Positions 13,606 through 24,529 of a DNA stretch of 64,000 bases are shown here, one piece after another. Numbering within the stretch: the stretch's first letter is position 1; each line of letters starts with the position of its first letter. The notes below the pieces were generated by a model. That model saw nothing but the letters and a program-made list of their open reading frames with translations. It did no database searches and was not told the DNA's origin. Source of the DNA: Azadirachta indica (taxonomy: Eukaryota; Streptophyta; Magnoliopsida; Sapindales; Meliaceae). A program made the translations under genes and the position numbers. Location: positions 920,590 to 984,589 of the forward strand of contig JAGQDM010000070.1 of assembly GCA_022749755.1 (NCBI GenBank), in the 5' to 3' direction.

Positions 13606-13643
13606 CACGTGGTTTGAAATGGGCTTACAGAAGACAGAGCCCA
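13606..13643. promoter_or_regulatory. RPL10 upstream elements: two site II motifs and a G-box
   Basis: TGGGCT occurs at 13620-13625 and, in reverse, at 13638-13643. A CACGTG G-box lies at 13606-13611. Paired site II (TGGGCY) motifs together with a telo-box are the established signature of translation and cell-proliferation promoters in plants (TCP-factor binding). Confidence 0.55.
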
Positions 13644-13689
13644 AACGCCGGCCTTGCTAGGCTTTGCTTTTGAGATGTTGAATTTATTT

Positions 13690-14573
13690 ATTTATTATCA
13701 AAAAATCGAAAAAATAATAATTTATTTGGAAAATTTTCCAAATTTAATCATTTTATTTTACAAGTTTATCCAATTTGATAGAAAACTTTGAAAAGATTTC
13801 TAACATATCATGCCAGTTTTCGATAACGAAAAATATGTTTGATATTATTTGTTAAAATTATTTTATAAAATAAAGAATAATAAGCATGTGTTGTTGTATT
13901 ATTTTTAAAATAAAAATAATTATTTTACAAAAAATTTGTAATTAATTTTTAAAATATGTTTTGAAAATGGTAATAAAAAAATTATTTTCTGCATTTTATT
14001 TTAAATGTTATAATTTTTAGCTCCAAAACCATATTTGATAAGTTTGGAACATGCAACCAGATAATTATTTTTTATTTTTAAAAAAAAAAAATAATTTTTA
14101 TAAGCGTTAATATCCACTAGTTTTTGGGGTTATCTAACTTAATGAATTTTGATCATGGTTCTTAATTTATAAGTTAATTAATTGATTTTTTTTTTTACAT
14201 TTCTCATTTTGAAAATACAATTTTCATTAAATGTTACTTAACACAAAACATTAAGTTCTCGTTTATAATTGTGATTAAAAATCAATAAGTAACTTAATTT
14301 GTAATTTTTTATTAAATTTATGTTTTGTGAAAAAAAAATATAAATTGCTTATTTCATGATTTACCATGGTCTAACAACAACAGTTATAAACATAAAAGAA
14401 ATTACTTTGGAAAAAAGATTATGCAATAATCTATGATAACATTTAATGTAATTTTAGAATTTTTACTATAAATTCATCACTTCAACATAAAAACAATCAT
14501 ATTCTATATCTTTATAAACCCTAATTGTATTGTTTATATCCTTATTATTAAATTACAATTTATCAAATACATG
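13690..14573. other. AT-rich spacer, no gene seen
   Basis: No open frame or recognisable element could be bounded here. Confidence 0.5.
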
Positions 14574-14578
14574 TATAG
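14574..14578. repeat. Left target-site duplication (TATAG) of the solo LTR
   Basis: Five bases identical to 15967-15971. Confidence 0.75.
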
Positions 14579-15966
14579 TGTTAGCTTTAAGAATTATAAT
14601 CCATTATTTTGATGATTACAAACATTAATATCATTATCTAAACAAATTCTTCTTGATCCTTATGACATTAAATTCTTCTCCTAGCACTTAGTGTGATATC
14701 TCTAGGATGAGGATTTGGAATACAAGTTTAATATTAAAAGGATATCTAAAATTAAGACATTCATAAGGAGTAATATTGGAAATCTCATAACAAATTAAGA
14801 TGGAGACTTGAAGATTTAAAGACAAATATTAGGTAATTTATTATTTGTAATGTATCTTTAAATTGAATATTGATTTGGACTTAAAAACTCAAAATTTTTT
14901 TTATCAAAATACATATTTAATGCCCTTTAAAAACTAATATGGTTATATAATTTTAATATGAACATATTGAGTATATGGAAATAGCCATAAGTTTGTGAGG
15001 ACCAAAATGAAAAATTTTGAAACTTAAAATTGGATTAAAATACAAAATTTTTAAAGCTGTGAACACTACATGTAAATAATGTTTATGAACAGTGCCTAGT
15101 TGACCAACACCCCACCAACTTGATTGGCCAAACTAGAGGCAAAATGCCTCCGATTTAAGGATGTGGTCGACCGACTTGACTTATTCGATTGATCAAACTT
15201 CTAGAAATTCAAATTTTGTCCCCTTTAACTATTAATAACGGTCAGTTTTTTAACTTTCATTACAAATATTAGCTTAAACTCACTTGAGATAACTTTTGTA
15301 CATTTGGAAAACTTATGAAATATATTTTACAAGTGCATTACAAATATTTTAGCTTTCATTTGCAAATTAAATTCATTACACACTCTAGCTTTTATTTGTA
15401 ACATTAGTGTTTGTGTATTACTTGATCATACTTTTTGATTGAGGAAATTTTCCTAGTAATTATTGTGAGGTTGAGTGTAAGGGAAACATACTTGGTATGA
15501 GGTTTAAATGACACCTTTATGTCACTCGGTTGTAAAGGTTGAAGAGCCATTCGAATAAGTTCTTTTGATGCAAGGTTAAAGTCGCACCTGAAAGTCCACT
15601 TAGAGTTGTATTTGCTTGCTTAAGATTTAAAGGCACAATTAGTGGAATCCTTAAGCATGTTGGCTTGGAAGTGTAGATGAAAGCTAGAGTTTGTCAAATC
15701 ACATAAAAATCAGTGCATTTGATCTCTCTTCTTATACTTTAATTTATTATTTATGTTTATATTTGTTATACCCATTACTTTCACATACTTGAAGCTTAAA
15801 TTATTAGCATTTATATATTGGTGGTTAAGATTGCATATTGAATTTATTGTATTGCACTTTAAAAGGATTTGAATCACTTAATGTTGATTATTGAGTTGCT
15901 TTAAATTTTTTAAAATCCTTAAAAACCTAATTCACCCCTCCTCTTGGGTTGTCTAGCATTATTTCA
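14579..15966 (+). mobile_element. Solo LTR of a Ty1/copia-like (SIRE/Maximus-type) retrotransposon, 1388 bp
   Basis: The element starts TGTTAGCTTTAAGAAT and ends in TTATTTCA, so it has canonical TG...CA ends. It is flanked by a perfect 5-bp target duplication, TATAG, at 14574-14578 and 15967-15971. Internally, the left end has the ATTTTGATGATTACAAAC word and the right end has CTAATTCACCCCTCC followed by TTGGGTTGTCT; both are common at the ends of plant copia LTRs of the SIRE/Maximus lineage. No internal domain or second LTR adjoins, so this is a solo LTR left by LTR-LTR recombination. Confidence 0.82.
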
Positions 15967-15971
15967 TATAG
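15967..15971. repeat. Right target-site duplication (TATAG) of the solo LTR
   Basis: Five bases identical to 14574-14578. The next four bases (TGTT) also match the first bases of the LTR, probably by chance. Confidence 0.75.
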
Positions 15972-16550
15972 TGTTTTAAGATTTTCACCTATTAAGTTAA
16001 TTTATTTTGATATTTCAATGTGATCTTTAATTATTATAACTAATTATATCCTCACTACTTTTTTATATGATTTGTATGCTATATATAATTATTATTGCAA
16101 CAAGGGTTACTCGTTTTTTATTGTTTGAATTTCCAATTTGTTTTAGCAAGCTACATGTATGAATCCTTCAATAAATTCGTTATCAACTATTTTACACAAA
16201 AATACATCTATACACTTTTTATATGGGCTCCACAATTTGTACCATATTAATTAGAATTCATTTGGTTTAACTTTTTAAGTAGAGTTTTTAAGAAAAAAAT
16301 GATTATTTGGTTGTATAATTTTAAAAGTACTTTTATGAGGGTTTTAACACATGTCTTTTGTGAGTTTGTAGCTTTTAAAATTAGAGAGATTGTTTGGGGA
16401 TTCAAACACTTATCTTCCCTAGAGACATCTATCCCTGTTAGACTGTTTTTAGTTTAAGGGGCATTATGGTAAACAATTAAACAACTTTCCTATTTAGTAT
16501 TTGCTTTGACTTGTTAAGAGAGAGCATTTGCAAAGGAGATTTCTTAGCTT

Positions 16551-16637
16551 ATGTCTCAGACCAAAATACGCATGCAATGTTTGACCTTCAAAAATTTTCA
16601 CCAGATTTCTCCCATTGTCCAGTCTCACCTTAAACTG
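16551..16637 (+). pseudogene. Captured Bax inhibitor-1 fragment, N-terminal exon
   Basis: An ATG at 16551 opens 29 codons that end in FKNFHQISPIVQSHLK and a leucine, followed directly by a CTG|GTAAGC donor. Bax inhibitor-1, an ER membrane protein that restrains cell death, has the near-identical segment LKNFRQISPAVQNHLK just before its first transmembrane helix and an intron at about that point. The residues before the match differ from BI-1. No following transmembrane exons were found, so this is a captured or degraded fragment rather than a working gene. Confidence 0.72.
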
Positions 16638-17290
16638 GTAAGCCTTTTTTATTTTATTTTCTCGACAAAATATTAAAGTTATACTTTGCTAAATTTTGTT
16701 ATTGTATGCTATTTCTTATTTTTCGTTAAAATGTTGTGATCGCTTCGTTTATAGAAATATTTAGGGCTTTGAATAATTTAGACCCGTTCCAGAAATGTAG
16801 CTTTCTTGGATAATCTTGTTTTCTTCGGACTTCTTTTGAGAAAATTAAGAAGGAAAATGAATCCTATATGTTGTTGGTGGTAGTTGTTTCCTTGAATTAC
16901 GAAAATTTGTTGAAGAAATAAATTTTCTTTCTGCTATATTGGTGCTTGGATCTTCGATTTATTTATTCTTGTTGAATAAGTTCACTACGTAATTCTATTA
17001 TCTTTACAGTTTTATTTTGGTTTATTGATATTTATTCGTTACATTGTGGTTGGCACCCAGGACTATGTGAAGCATGATTTGACCTTTTTCGTTGATTTTA
17101 ATGCTACTTTTGTCCATATTCTTGTTATCATGGTAAATTAAATTACTAGAAAAAATTTTTATCACAAGTTTTATTTTTTCTGCTTGGTAATTATTATTGT
17201 TATATTGTACGGATAAAGGATTTTGTTATAATTTGCTACTATAATTTATCAAAATGACTATCTTAACTGTGTTATTTATGTTTTGTTAAG

Positions 17291-17359
17291 AAGTTAAAGA
17301 ATGTTATTGAGAAGGATGAGAATAAGAAGAAAGGAGAAACTGAATGTATTAGTAGCTAG
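17291..17359 (+). pseudogene. Captured Bax inhibitor-1 fragment, C-terminal exon
   Basis: After a TTTTGTTAAG acceptor, the frame encodes KLKNVIEKDENKKKGE and seven more codons, then TAG. BI-1 proteins end in a leucine-lysine-asparagine followed by a charged EKxxKKK tail, which this matches in position and composition. It lies 650 bases downstream of the N-terminal fragment in the same orientation. The middle of the gene, with all the transmembrane helices, is missing. Confidence 0.6.
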
Positions 17360-18249
17360 AGAGCCGAACACTACTTGTTTTAAACTTTGGATTGCAAAAA
17401 CAAAGCTAATTTTATATATATTCTGGTACTCTTCTCTCTAAACTAAACCTCTCTTAATCTTTAACACTCGAACGATGTAATATTTGCTAGTAGTGATGCT
17501 TGTAATAATCCAATTTTGCTCATTATAGTATATGACTACATGGTTAAAATCCTAGTAAATGTTGTTGTGTTGGCTTTAGCTTTCTTTAAATAAATTCATA
17601 ATTTGCAACATATAGGTTTCAAGTTGATAGCTTTGCATGTTTCGGTTTGTGAGTATGATTTAATTGAGTTGCTATAGTAGCTTTCTTATAACTCCATGTC
17701 TTAGATTTTATGGAAGTTTTGCTGAGTTGAAAATTTATTTTGTAAGTAACTATAATATGTAGGTGTCTATACAATTCTAGCTCTGAGTAGAATGAGCAAT
17801 TGTTTAAAAATTTTATAAAGCGATTCAATTTGGAATGTTTAATGTGTGTAATAGCCCTATATAGCTTGACAAAAATTAAGAACTTTGTGAAAGTTTGTGG
17901 TTACTTTGTTGATTGAGCTGTGGGATGCAAGCGGATGGTTATAGGATAATAAATATGAATAGTTGTTTAACAAATACGTTGAAACTAAAATTGTTAATCA
18001 CCTTTGATTTTGGATTGTTGATTGGCCATTCTTTTGACATAATTTGTCCTTATTCAAAAAATGACAAAAGAAGGGTAAATATGTCTTTTTTGTAATAATG
18101 GACAAAAATGGATGTCCCTAGCAGATATAAGTGTTTGAATCCTCAAATTATCTCTTTAGGTGTTAGAAGCTAAAACCACAAGAGAGGTATGTATTAAATC
18201 CCCTATTTTTATACAATAAACTTATTGAAAAAGACATATCAAATAATTT

Positions 18250-18720
18250 GTAATATCTACATTTTTAGCGAGAATCAGACTAGATTAGGTTATAAGCACT
18301 AGATTCTCCTAATTGTATAGTTGTGTTTTGGATTGCAAAACTTAAAAAAATATTTTGATAGATATGTGCCCAAAGTAGTCAATATCTACTCGATTTTAAG
18401 TCTGAGCTATTATACTTGATATTACAGTGGGCCGCTCAATGTATGGATATTTTGTAACAAGTATTATTATATTGACCCCTTAACGAAGATACGAGGTTTA
18501 AAAATAAGGAAAATTGTCACATCCTACGTTGCTAGTGAGAATGAGAATGGATTGAGTTATAACTATTGAGGTCTCTTAATTGCATAGACACATTTTGGTT
18601 TGAAAATATGACAAATACTCATGTCAACCTATGTGTACTATTTAAAATCCAACAAAAAACTCGTGTCAGTCTGTGTGCCCAAAGCATACATCTACTTCGT
18701 TTAGACTTGAGCTATTACAA
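18250..18720. repeat. Two diverged direct copies of a dispersed repeat
   Basis: About 170-200 bases at 18252-18420 recur at 18515-18718. Shared words in order are AGCGAGAAT/AGTGAGAAT, TTATAA, TCTCCTAATTG/TCTCTTAATTG, GTGCCCAAAG and GAGCTATTA. The repeat has no coding frame. Confidence 0.6.
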
Positions 18721-21700
18721 AATTTATTTTATAATCACAAAATTGAAATAAATAAAATGTCATATTTTCAAATTGTACATGACATTACAAGTAATTTCAA
18801 AAATAGATTATCATTTTTTTTTTAATAAAAATAACTAACTGTCAAATTATTGTAGACCAAACTTATACTATTAATAAAAAAGTACCAATTTTTGTTAAAA
18901 TGTGCATTTGACAATATGTATTAGACTATTGTAAAATAAATGGATTAGATTGTACTAAATTGAATTGGATAAAATTTAATATAATATCACATTTGGTATT
19001 AAATTGTACAGTAAAATATCAAAATTATTATTTAGTATTTTCTTTATTTATAATTAAATTAATTTAAAATTAACAACGCTGGTCATTACGGGGTATTGTT
19101 ATCTATTGAGATCAGATAGATATCACTGAAATTCTATCAATATTAAATGTTCAAGCACTTAAAAATTCAAATTTATATTTATGAAAAATGGTTCGTCAAA
19201 TAGCGGTTAGGATGGTAACATTGCATAGAATAATTGATAAAAATTTTAATGGTATCTACAACAATCCAAACAGGTGATAGTTGTTCTAGCAATGACTAGA
19301 TGACAGTACAGTGTTTGAACATTCAAATTAATAATAAAATAATATAAAAAAAAATACATAATTTATTATTATTAAAATTGCAAAAAAAATAAAAAAAGAA
19401 AAAGATACCGTCCTGATTTTTCATGTAGTGCATTATAGTTTATACTTAAAAAAATATGAATAACAAAAATATAATTAAATGTCTCGAACAACAAAAGAAA
19501 TTTTAACACAAAATTTCTTACCTTTTAAGTTAAGCCTTTCAATAAGTCTTTTATAGATATTAACTTTTGCTAGGTTATTATAATCTTTCAGATTTGAACA
19601 ACAAATAATTAAATCACCTATTTAATATATTTTCTAAAATATTTATATTACCGCCTTATTAAACTCTAATTAATTTAATAATATAAATATAAACAAACAT
19701 ATTTTAGAGTATAACAAATATAAAATATTTTTAAATTATAAATGAGTTAAAACAACATAATTACTTGACTAATTAATCAATAACAAATTTACACATCAAA
19801 TCTCCAAATTTAAACTCAATATAATCATTAATTATATTATCATCTATTTAATAATTTTACAACTTAAAATTATTAGATCTACTAACTTTGTCTCAAATTA
19901 ATGGGATTTTCATAAATTTCTACCTTTACTCACATTTATTATTTTATTTGTGAGAAGTATTTAGTTTAAAAAATTTTAGGGGATACTTGCCATATTTTAA
20001 AGGGAAAAAATCGAAAATACCTTATTTTTACCCCAAAAAATAAAAAATACCCTTACAAAATGTTAATAAAACATGCCCATTTTTCTTTGTTTCGAACAAA
20101 AATGCCCTCATACCCAAAATTTACTGCACACTTTCAAGTTAATACAATAGTTTAAAAATGTTAGTTTCGCGTTATTATAATAATCTCGAAAATGCTACTT
20201 CCACTTTGCAACAGTAGCTTGAAAATAATACTTTCATGTTCCTACAACACTTTTGAGTTGCTACAATAACTTGAAAATAGCATTCTCGAGTTGTTATAGT
20301 ACTTTTGAAATTTAATTTTGATAATTTTCAATATTAGGGATTTTTTTCCAAAAAGATTAAAATTGGGTTTCTTTTCTTTTAATAGCATTTTGTTGTGTGA
20401 GTATTTTTGAACTATGGGGGTACAAATTAGGTATATTTGGTTAAATTCCAAATATTAACCTCAAAGTTGCTCTCATCTATAAAGCTAACAAAAGTTACAG
20501 AACCTCATCTAAGCATTAGACTCTTTTAGGAAGCCTTGTTGTTGTCTAATACTAAACCAACAAAAATAAAAGACAAAACTTTTCACTTCTTCGTTATTAA
20601 ACCAACAATTGATTAAATCTCTGCGTTTATATTTATTTGGTTAAATCTCCACTAATTAACTATCTTATCAGAGAAGAGGTTGGTGGTAGCCTTAATTACG
20701 AGCTTAAGTGTTTAAATCTTTATGTTTTAAGTTTTGTTATATTTAGTAAAACTTAAATATGTTCTGGGATGTTGCCAACAATTGATGTTATGCTGCTTAG
20801 TTTTCAAAACATACGAACTATGTTATGTAATCTTGCTTGATTCTTTATCCTTTCCTTGTATAACTTATTTTCATGATGTGCTGTTTTTGGTTTCTAAATG
20901 TTGAACATCACTAAATCTTGTACTTTTTTTTTTGTTGTTAATTATCACAGGTAGAGGTAGAGGTTATAATGCAAAGAACATTAGTAATCAGGTGGCTTCA
21001 TTACTGCCATATTTTTGCAGATCACCTCCTAGCAGATATTCAAATCCTGTAATACAAAATACCTACTTTGGCATGAAAAAGTTCAACTTATTATAGCTTA
21101 ATCAAAAATTTCATTTAACAATTACACAACTTATGTTTTGAAGCAAATTTTTAGGTAAATTTTGAAGGAACTCTGTAATATCAATTTCAAATTTGTATCA
21201 CTCTAAAATCCTCTTTGTCTTATTGTAACGCGGAATAACATAAAAAATCAAATAAAATAACATAAAACAACTAACTAAATTGAAAAGACAAAAAATCAAA
21301 TCTCACATTTATAATCAATCTTAAATTGATTACGATTATTACTTGCTATAATATATAACAATTACAAGGTTAATAAACGTTTTGGATTGGGTGTTAGAAA
21401 TTATATTTGTTTTGTTTTTAAAAAGAAATTGGGCGAATTGAGGAAGAGAAAAATAGGAAACAGCAAACAAAATGTAGATTTTAAGAGAAGCGACGGGGAT
21501 AATTTAGTCCAATAATAATGAGAGTGGTCAATTTTTAATGAAAATATTTTAAGTGAACAAATTTAATTTAAGAAAGAAATAGTGGTAATTTTTTATTAAA
21601 TTATTTTTTATTAATTTAAAATTTTATTTTATCCTTTTAGATGTTACGGATATCATTCGACTTAACTCTTCATATTTATATTTCATCTGGACACAAATTT

Positions 21701-22200
21701 TCAAGAGTTATAATTAGTATCTCTCGTAAATTTATACTTAATTTAAATGAAATTAATTTTTCTAAATTTTTTTAAAAAATTAATCTTCACTAAATTAACG
21801 GGTGGAATTGAACATATTCTTTTTAAATAATGTTAAATTTAATTCCGTAACCCATATTACACAAATTTTTGGCAATCTTGACTAACAGTGTTCCCAAATC
21901 TGCATCCAGTTTGAATGGAATCCATCTTTCGCAAATTTTCGAACCTTCCAAACAGGGGGCTTAGAACCGTCCACAGGTGGCCCCTTCTCCTTTCTTTAAA
22001 GAGAATTATGTGTTTTAATATTCAACACCGCGTAGTTATTACTCTCTGATTTAATCCCCGCGTAAGAGATACGAAGACAGCTATCACCCGAATTTCAAAT
22101 ATCTCCAACGTGTCTCCTCCAATCATAATACGCCACCTGTCGTATAATTTGTAAACCAACCAAGTAAATCCACTCTTCCCTTTCATATATTCATTAAAAT
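18720..22200. other. AT-rich spacer with transposon debris, no gene seen
   Basis: The stretch 20000-20450 is repetitive and MITE-like. A possible exon at about 20952-21020 (after a TTATCACAG acceptor, encoding an RGRGY run) could not be linked to any gene. No other coding signal was found. Confidence 0.5.
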
Positions 22201-22359
22201 TGAATGTCGGACACGTGTCAAGATTACACCAATCTGTGGACAGATATCTGCCGTGACGTGTCCCGGTATCTTCTACAAGTCGGTTTCTCATTCAGCTAAT
22301 CACAAACGCCTTACTCGTTAAGTAAATAAATTCGAACACGTACACGTATACGTATAAAA
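22108..22359 (+). promoter_or_regulatory. Promoter of the GATA gene, rich in ACGT elements
   Basis: A TATAAAA box lies at 22353-22359, about 65 bases before the ATG. Upstream there is a perfect palindromic G-box, GACACGTGTC (22210-22219), a second ACGT motif in GACGTGTC (22255-22262), AACGTGTC near 22108, and ACACGTACACGTATACGT at about 22336-22353. Such clusters bind bZIP/ABF and bHLH factors, so control by abscisic acid, stress or light is plausible but inferred. Confidence 0.6.
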
Positions 22360-22421
22360 GCACGACACAGAGTCCAAAACATAAACTGAATGGTTTATTT
22401 TGCGCTCTGAACTGAACTGGA

Positions 22422-23057
22422 ATGGCGGAATTTACGTTGGGTTTTGAAGACAAAGATAGTTTATTCAGTATTCATGAAGACTGTAACTTTTCAGCGTATC
22501 CTCTGAGCGTCCCCCAGGATAACATAGAAGAAATAATGGAATTATACCCTAATTTCACAGACGATTCTATCTCTCTGGCCGGTTTAGATTTCTCTCCGAC
22601 GTCGTCGCAGGAATTCGAAACGCAGGAGACAACGCGAGTGATGTTGAGAAAACGGGTGGCGTTGCAGGACTGCTGTGGGTTTGGGAACAAGAGACCGAGG
22701 GGGAGAAGGGAAGGGAGAAGGGCGGCTTGGGCGATGAACAAAGTGAGTTTTGGGGCGGAGAACGAAGAACCAGGGAGGAAACGGGCGGCGTGGGCTGTGA
22801 ACGGAGTGAGTTTCGGGACGGAAAATGAGGAGCCGGGAAGGAGAAGGTGCAGTCATTGTCAGACTACGCAGACGCCGCAGTGGAGGATCGGGCCTTTGGG
22901 GCCGAAGACGCTGTGTAATGCATGTGGAGTAAGGTATAAGTCCGGGAGGCTGCTGCCGGAGTATCGGCCGGCGGCTAGTCCGACGTTTGATATTCATAAG
23001 CATTCTAATTTTCATAGGAAGATAATGAAGAAAAAGGAAAAGGGTTTGTTTGGATAG
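22422..23057 (+). CDS. GATA-type zinc-finger transcription factor, 211 aa, intronless
   Basis: A nuclear DNA-binding regulator of the plant class with one CX2CX18CX2C finger (C143, C146, C165, C168). It carries the plant hallmarks [16 protein letters not shown] and RYKSGRL, then [11 protein letters not shown], typical of Arabidopsis subfamily I (GATA1-14). The usual QWRAGP/QWRMGP is QWRIGP here. The N-terminal half is acidic ([20 protein letters not shown]) and resembles the activation region of relatives. At residues 100-141 a 21-residue unit beginning RAAWA is repeated twice in tandem, directly before the finger. A basic tail (RKIMKKKEK) may aid nuclear import. The start is the first ATG after the TATA box and leader. 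At 211 residues it is shorter than most subfamily members, many of which also have introns. Confidence 0.93.
   Translation: MAEFTLGFEDKDSLFSIHEDCNFSAYPLSVPQDNIEEIMELYPNFTDDSISLAGLDFSPTSSQEFETQETTRVMLRKRVALQDCCGFGNKRPRGRREGRRAAWAMNKVSFGAENEEPGRKRAAWAVNGVSFGTENEEPGRRRCSHCQTTQTPQWRIGPLGPKTLCNACGVRYKSGRLLPEYRPAASPTFDIHKHSNFHRKIMKKKEKGLFG
22719..22844 (+). repeat. 63-bp in-frame tandem duplication inside the GATA gene
   Basis: 22719-22781 and 22782-22844 encode two copies of a 21-residue unit, [20 protein letters not shown] plus K, and [20 protein letters not shown] plus R. Seventeen of 21 residues agree, while several synonymous third-base changes show the duplication is not brand new. Confidence 0.93.
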
Positions 23058-23676
23058 AAAATGGAGGATAATTTTTTTTAATATTTAACTTTAGGTTGTT
23101 AATATGTGACTCAGGATTAGTTTTTGGATTACTTTGATTCGTTTTATAGGTAGGGTGAGAACTAATATTATAAACTTTAAATTTAATTTAATTTACTACG
23201 GTTCAAAAGTTTTATGGGATCGTTCTATTTTTTTTTAATGTTTCTTTCCATATTTAATTAATTTTTTATGATTATCAAATAATTTAAATTTGTGTTGATT
23301 CTTAAAATAAGTTTTTTTTAAAATGAATTATTTTTAATTTCTATTTTATTGTTCTAATCGACATGGACGATGTTATTAGTGCCATTAGATTAGAATTATT
23401 CGGTCTACACAATGGTAAAATTGATGTATGTATATTGTAATCACATATGCCTTCCAAAATGTGTTGTATTGATAATGTTGTTGGTATCATTAGATTTAAA
23501 AATATTTCGATTGTCATCAGACCCTTATAAAATGAGTTATGTTGTCATGTTTTTCAAATATAAGTGGGTGGGTAGAGTTTAAATTATTTTAAATCTTCTA
23601 ATCACGTGGTAGATAAACTAAGTGGAGAGGATTACGTTGTTGTCATTTCTTTTAAAAAATAAGGGGTGGGTAGAGA

Positions 23677-24522
23677 TTAAGTGTCTGTTTGGTTTGACTT
23701 TTTCATTTGTTTAAAGGGTTTTTTTAATGATAAAAATTTTTTTAAAATTTTTTAAAGTCATTTGGTTGACAATGAAAAAGAGTTTTTACGAATTAAAAAA
23801 ACTATTTTTCTTATATTGGAAGAAGATTGGCAATACAGCTTCCTCATCTTTTTTAAAAAGTACCATTGTTTAAAATACCCTTACTTTATTTTAAAAATTA
23901 TACGTTATTTTTTTAAAATAAAACATTAAAAATATATCTATTAAAGTAATTACTCAAAATTTTTTTAAAAAATTATTTGTGACAACTAAATGATTAATAA
24001 ATTTTTATTAAAAATTCTACTCATAAAAGTTTTACGGATAAAAGTTTTACTTTAAAAAATTCTATTTGAAAAGTTGTACCAAACGAACCTTAAGGTTCTA
24101 AGTAGAGCTTTTATACGTAGATTTTTTAAAAAAATTTATTAATCGTTTAGTTCTCATAAATAATTTTTGAGAAAATTTGAATAATTACTTTAATAGACAA
24201 ATTTTTAATTGATTGGTTATCATAAATAACTTTTAAGAAAATTTAAATAATTATTTTAATCAACAAATTTTTAATCTTTATTTTAATAGACAAATTTTTA
24301 ATCTTTTAATGTAAAAAAATTACATAAAATTTTTAAAGTAAAATAAGAATATTTTAACAATTTTAACTTTTAAAAAAGTTAAAAAGACTCCACTCAAATT
24401 TTGAGTTTAATCTAATAAAAACAAAACAACTTTTAATTTTTAAAAAAAATTTTAAAAAAATTTTTATCATGAAAAAAATCTTTTTAACTAATAAAAAACT
24501 CATACTAAATAGGCAATAAATT
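23677..24522. mobile_element. Large palindromic MITE or fold-back element, about 850 bp
   Basis: The two halves are inverted copies centred near 24080-24095. Reverse-complementing the left half gives TTTATTAATCATTTAGTTGT and ATTACTTTAATAGA, matching TTTATTAATCGTTTAGTTCT and ATTACTTTAATAGA in the right half. The outer ends share ATGATAAAAATTTTTTTAAA. Words such as GTCTGTTTGGTTTGA and ACCAAACGAACCTTAA are typical MITE termini, so this may be two elements head to head. No coding sequence is present. Confidence 0.7.
24161..24305. repeat. Short tandem repeats inside the right arm of the fold-back element
   Basis: ATAAATAA(T/C)TTTT(G/A)AGAAAATT followed by AATAATTA and GACAAATTTTTAAT recurs with a period of about 66 bases, plus a third partial copy. 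Confidence 0.65.
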
Positions 24523-24529
24523 ATTTTAA

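Larger units (their letters stand above)
16335..18210 (+). mobile_element. Pack-MULE-like element with Bax inhibitor-1 exon fragments
   Basis: Terminal regions 16335-16470 and 18070-18210 are inverted copies of each other. Reverse-complementing the right end gives AAGTGTTTGAATCC against its counterpart GGATTCAAACACTT on the left, with matching blocks on both sides (GAGAGATT/AGAGATAA, TAGCTT, ACATC). The inverted repeats are about 130 bases and diverged. The interior holds two exon-like fragments of a Bax inhibitor-1 gene (listed separately) and no transposase. Long inverted ends plus captured exons with introns are the hallmark of Pack-MULEs. A target duplication could not be confirmed, so the superfamily is inferred. 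Confidence 0.6.

Noticed and set aside
20952..21020. Exon-like segment encoding RGRGY after a TTATCACAG acceptor
   Set aside because: No neighbouring exons or matching donor identified; too short to assign.
22022..22291. Minus-strand frame of 89 codons upstream of the GATA gene
   Set aside because: Lies over the ACGT-rich promoter and resembles no protein family.
22472..23015. Minus-strand frames across the GATA gene
   Set aside because: Arginine/proline-rich shadows of the GC-rich coding strand.
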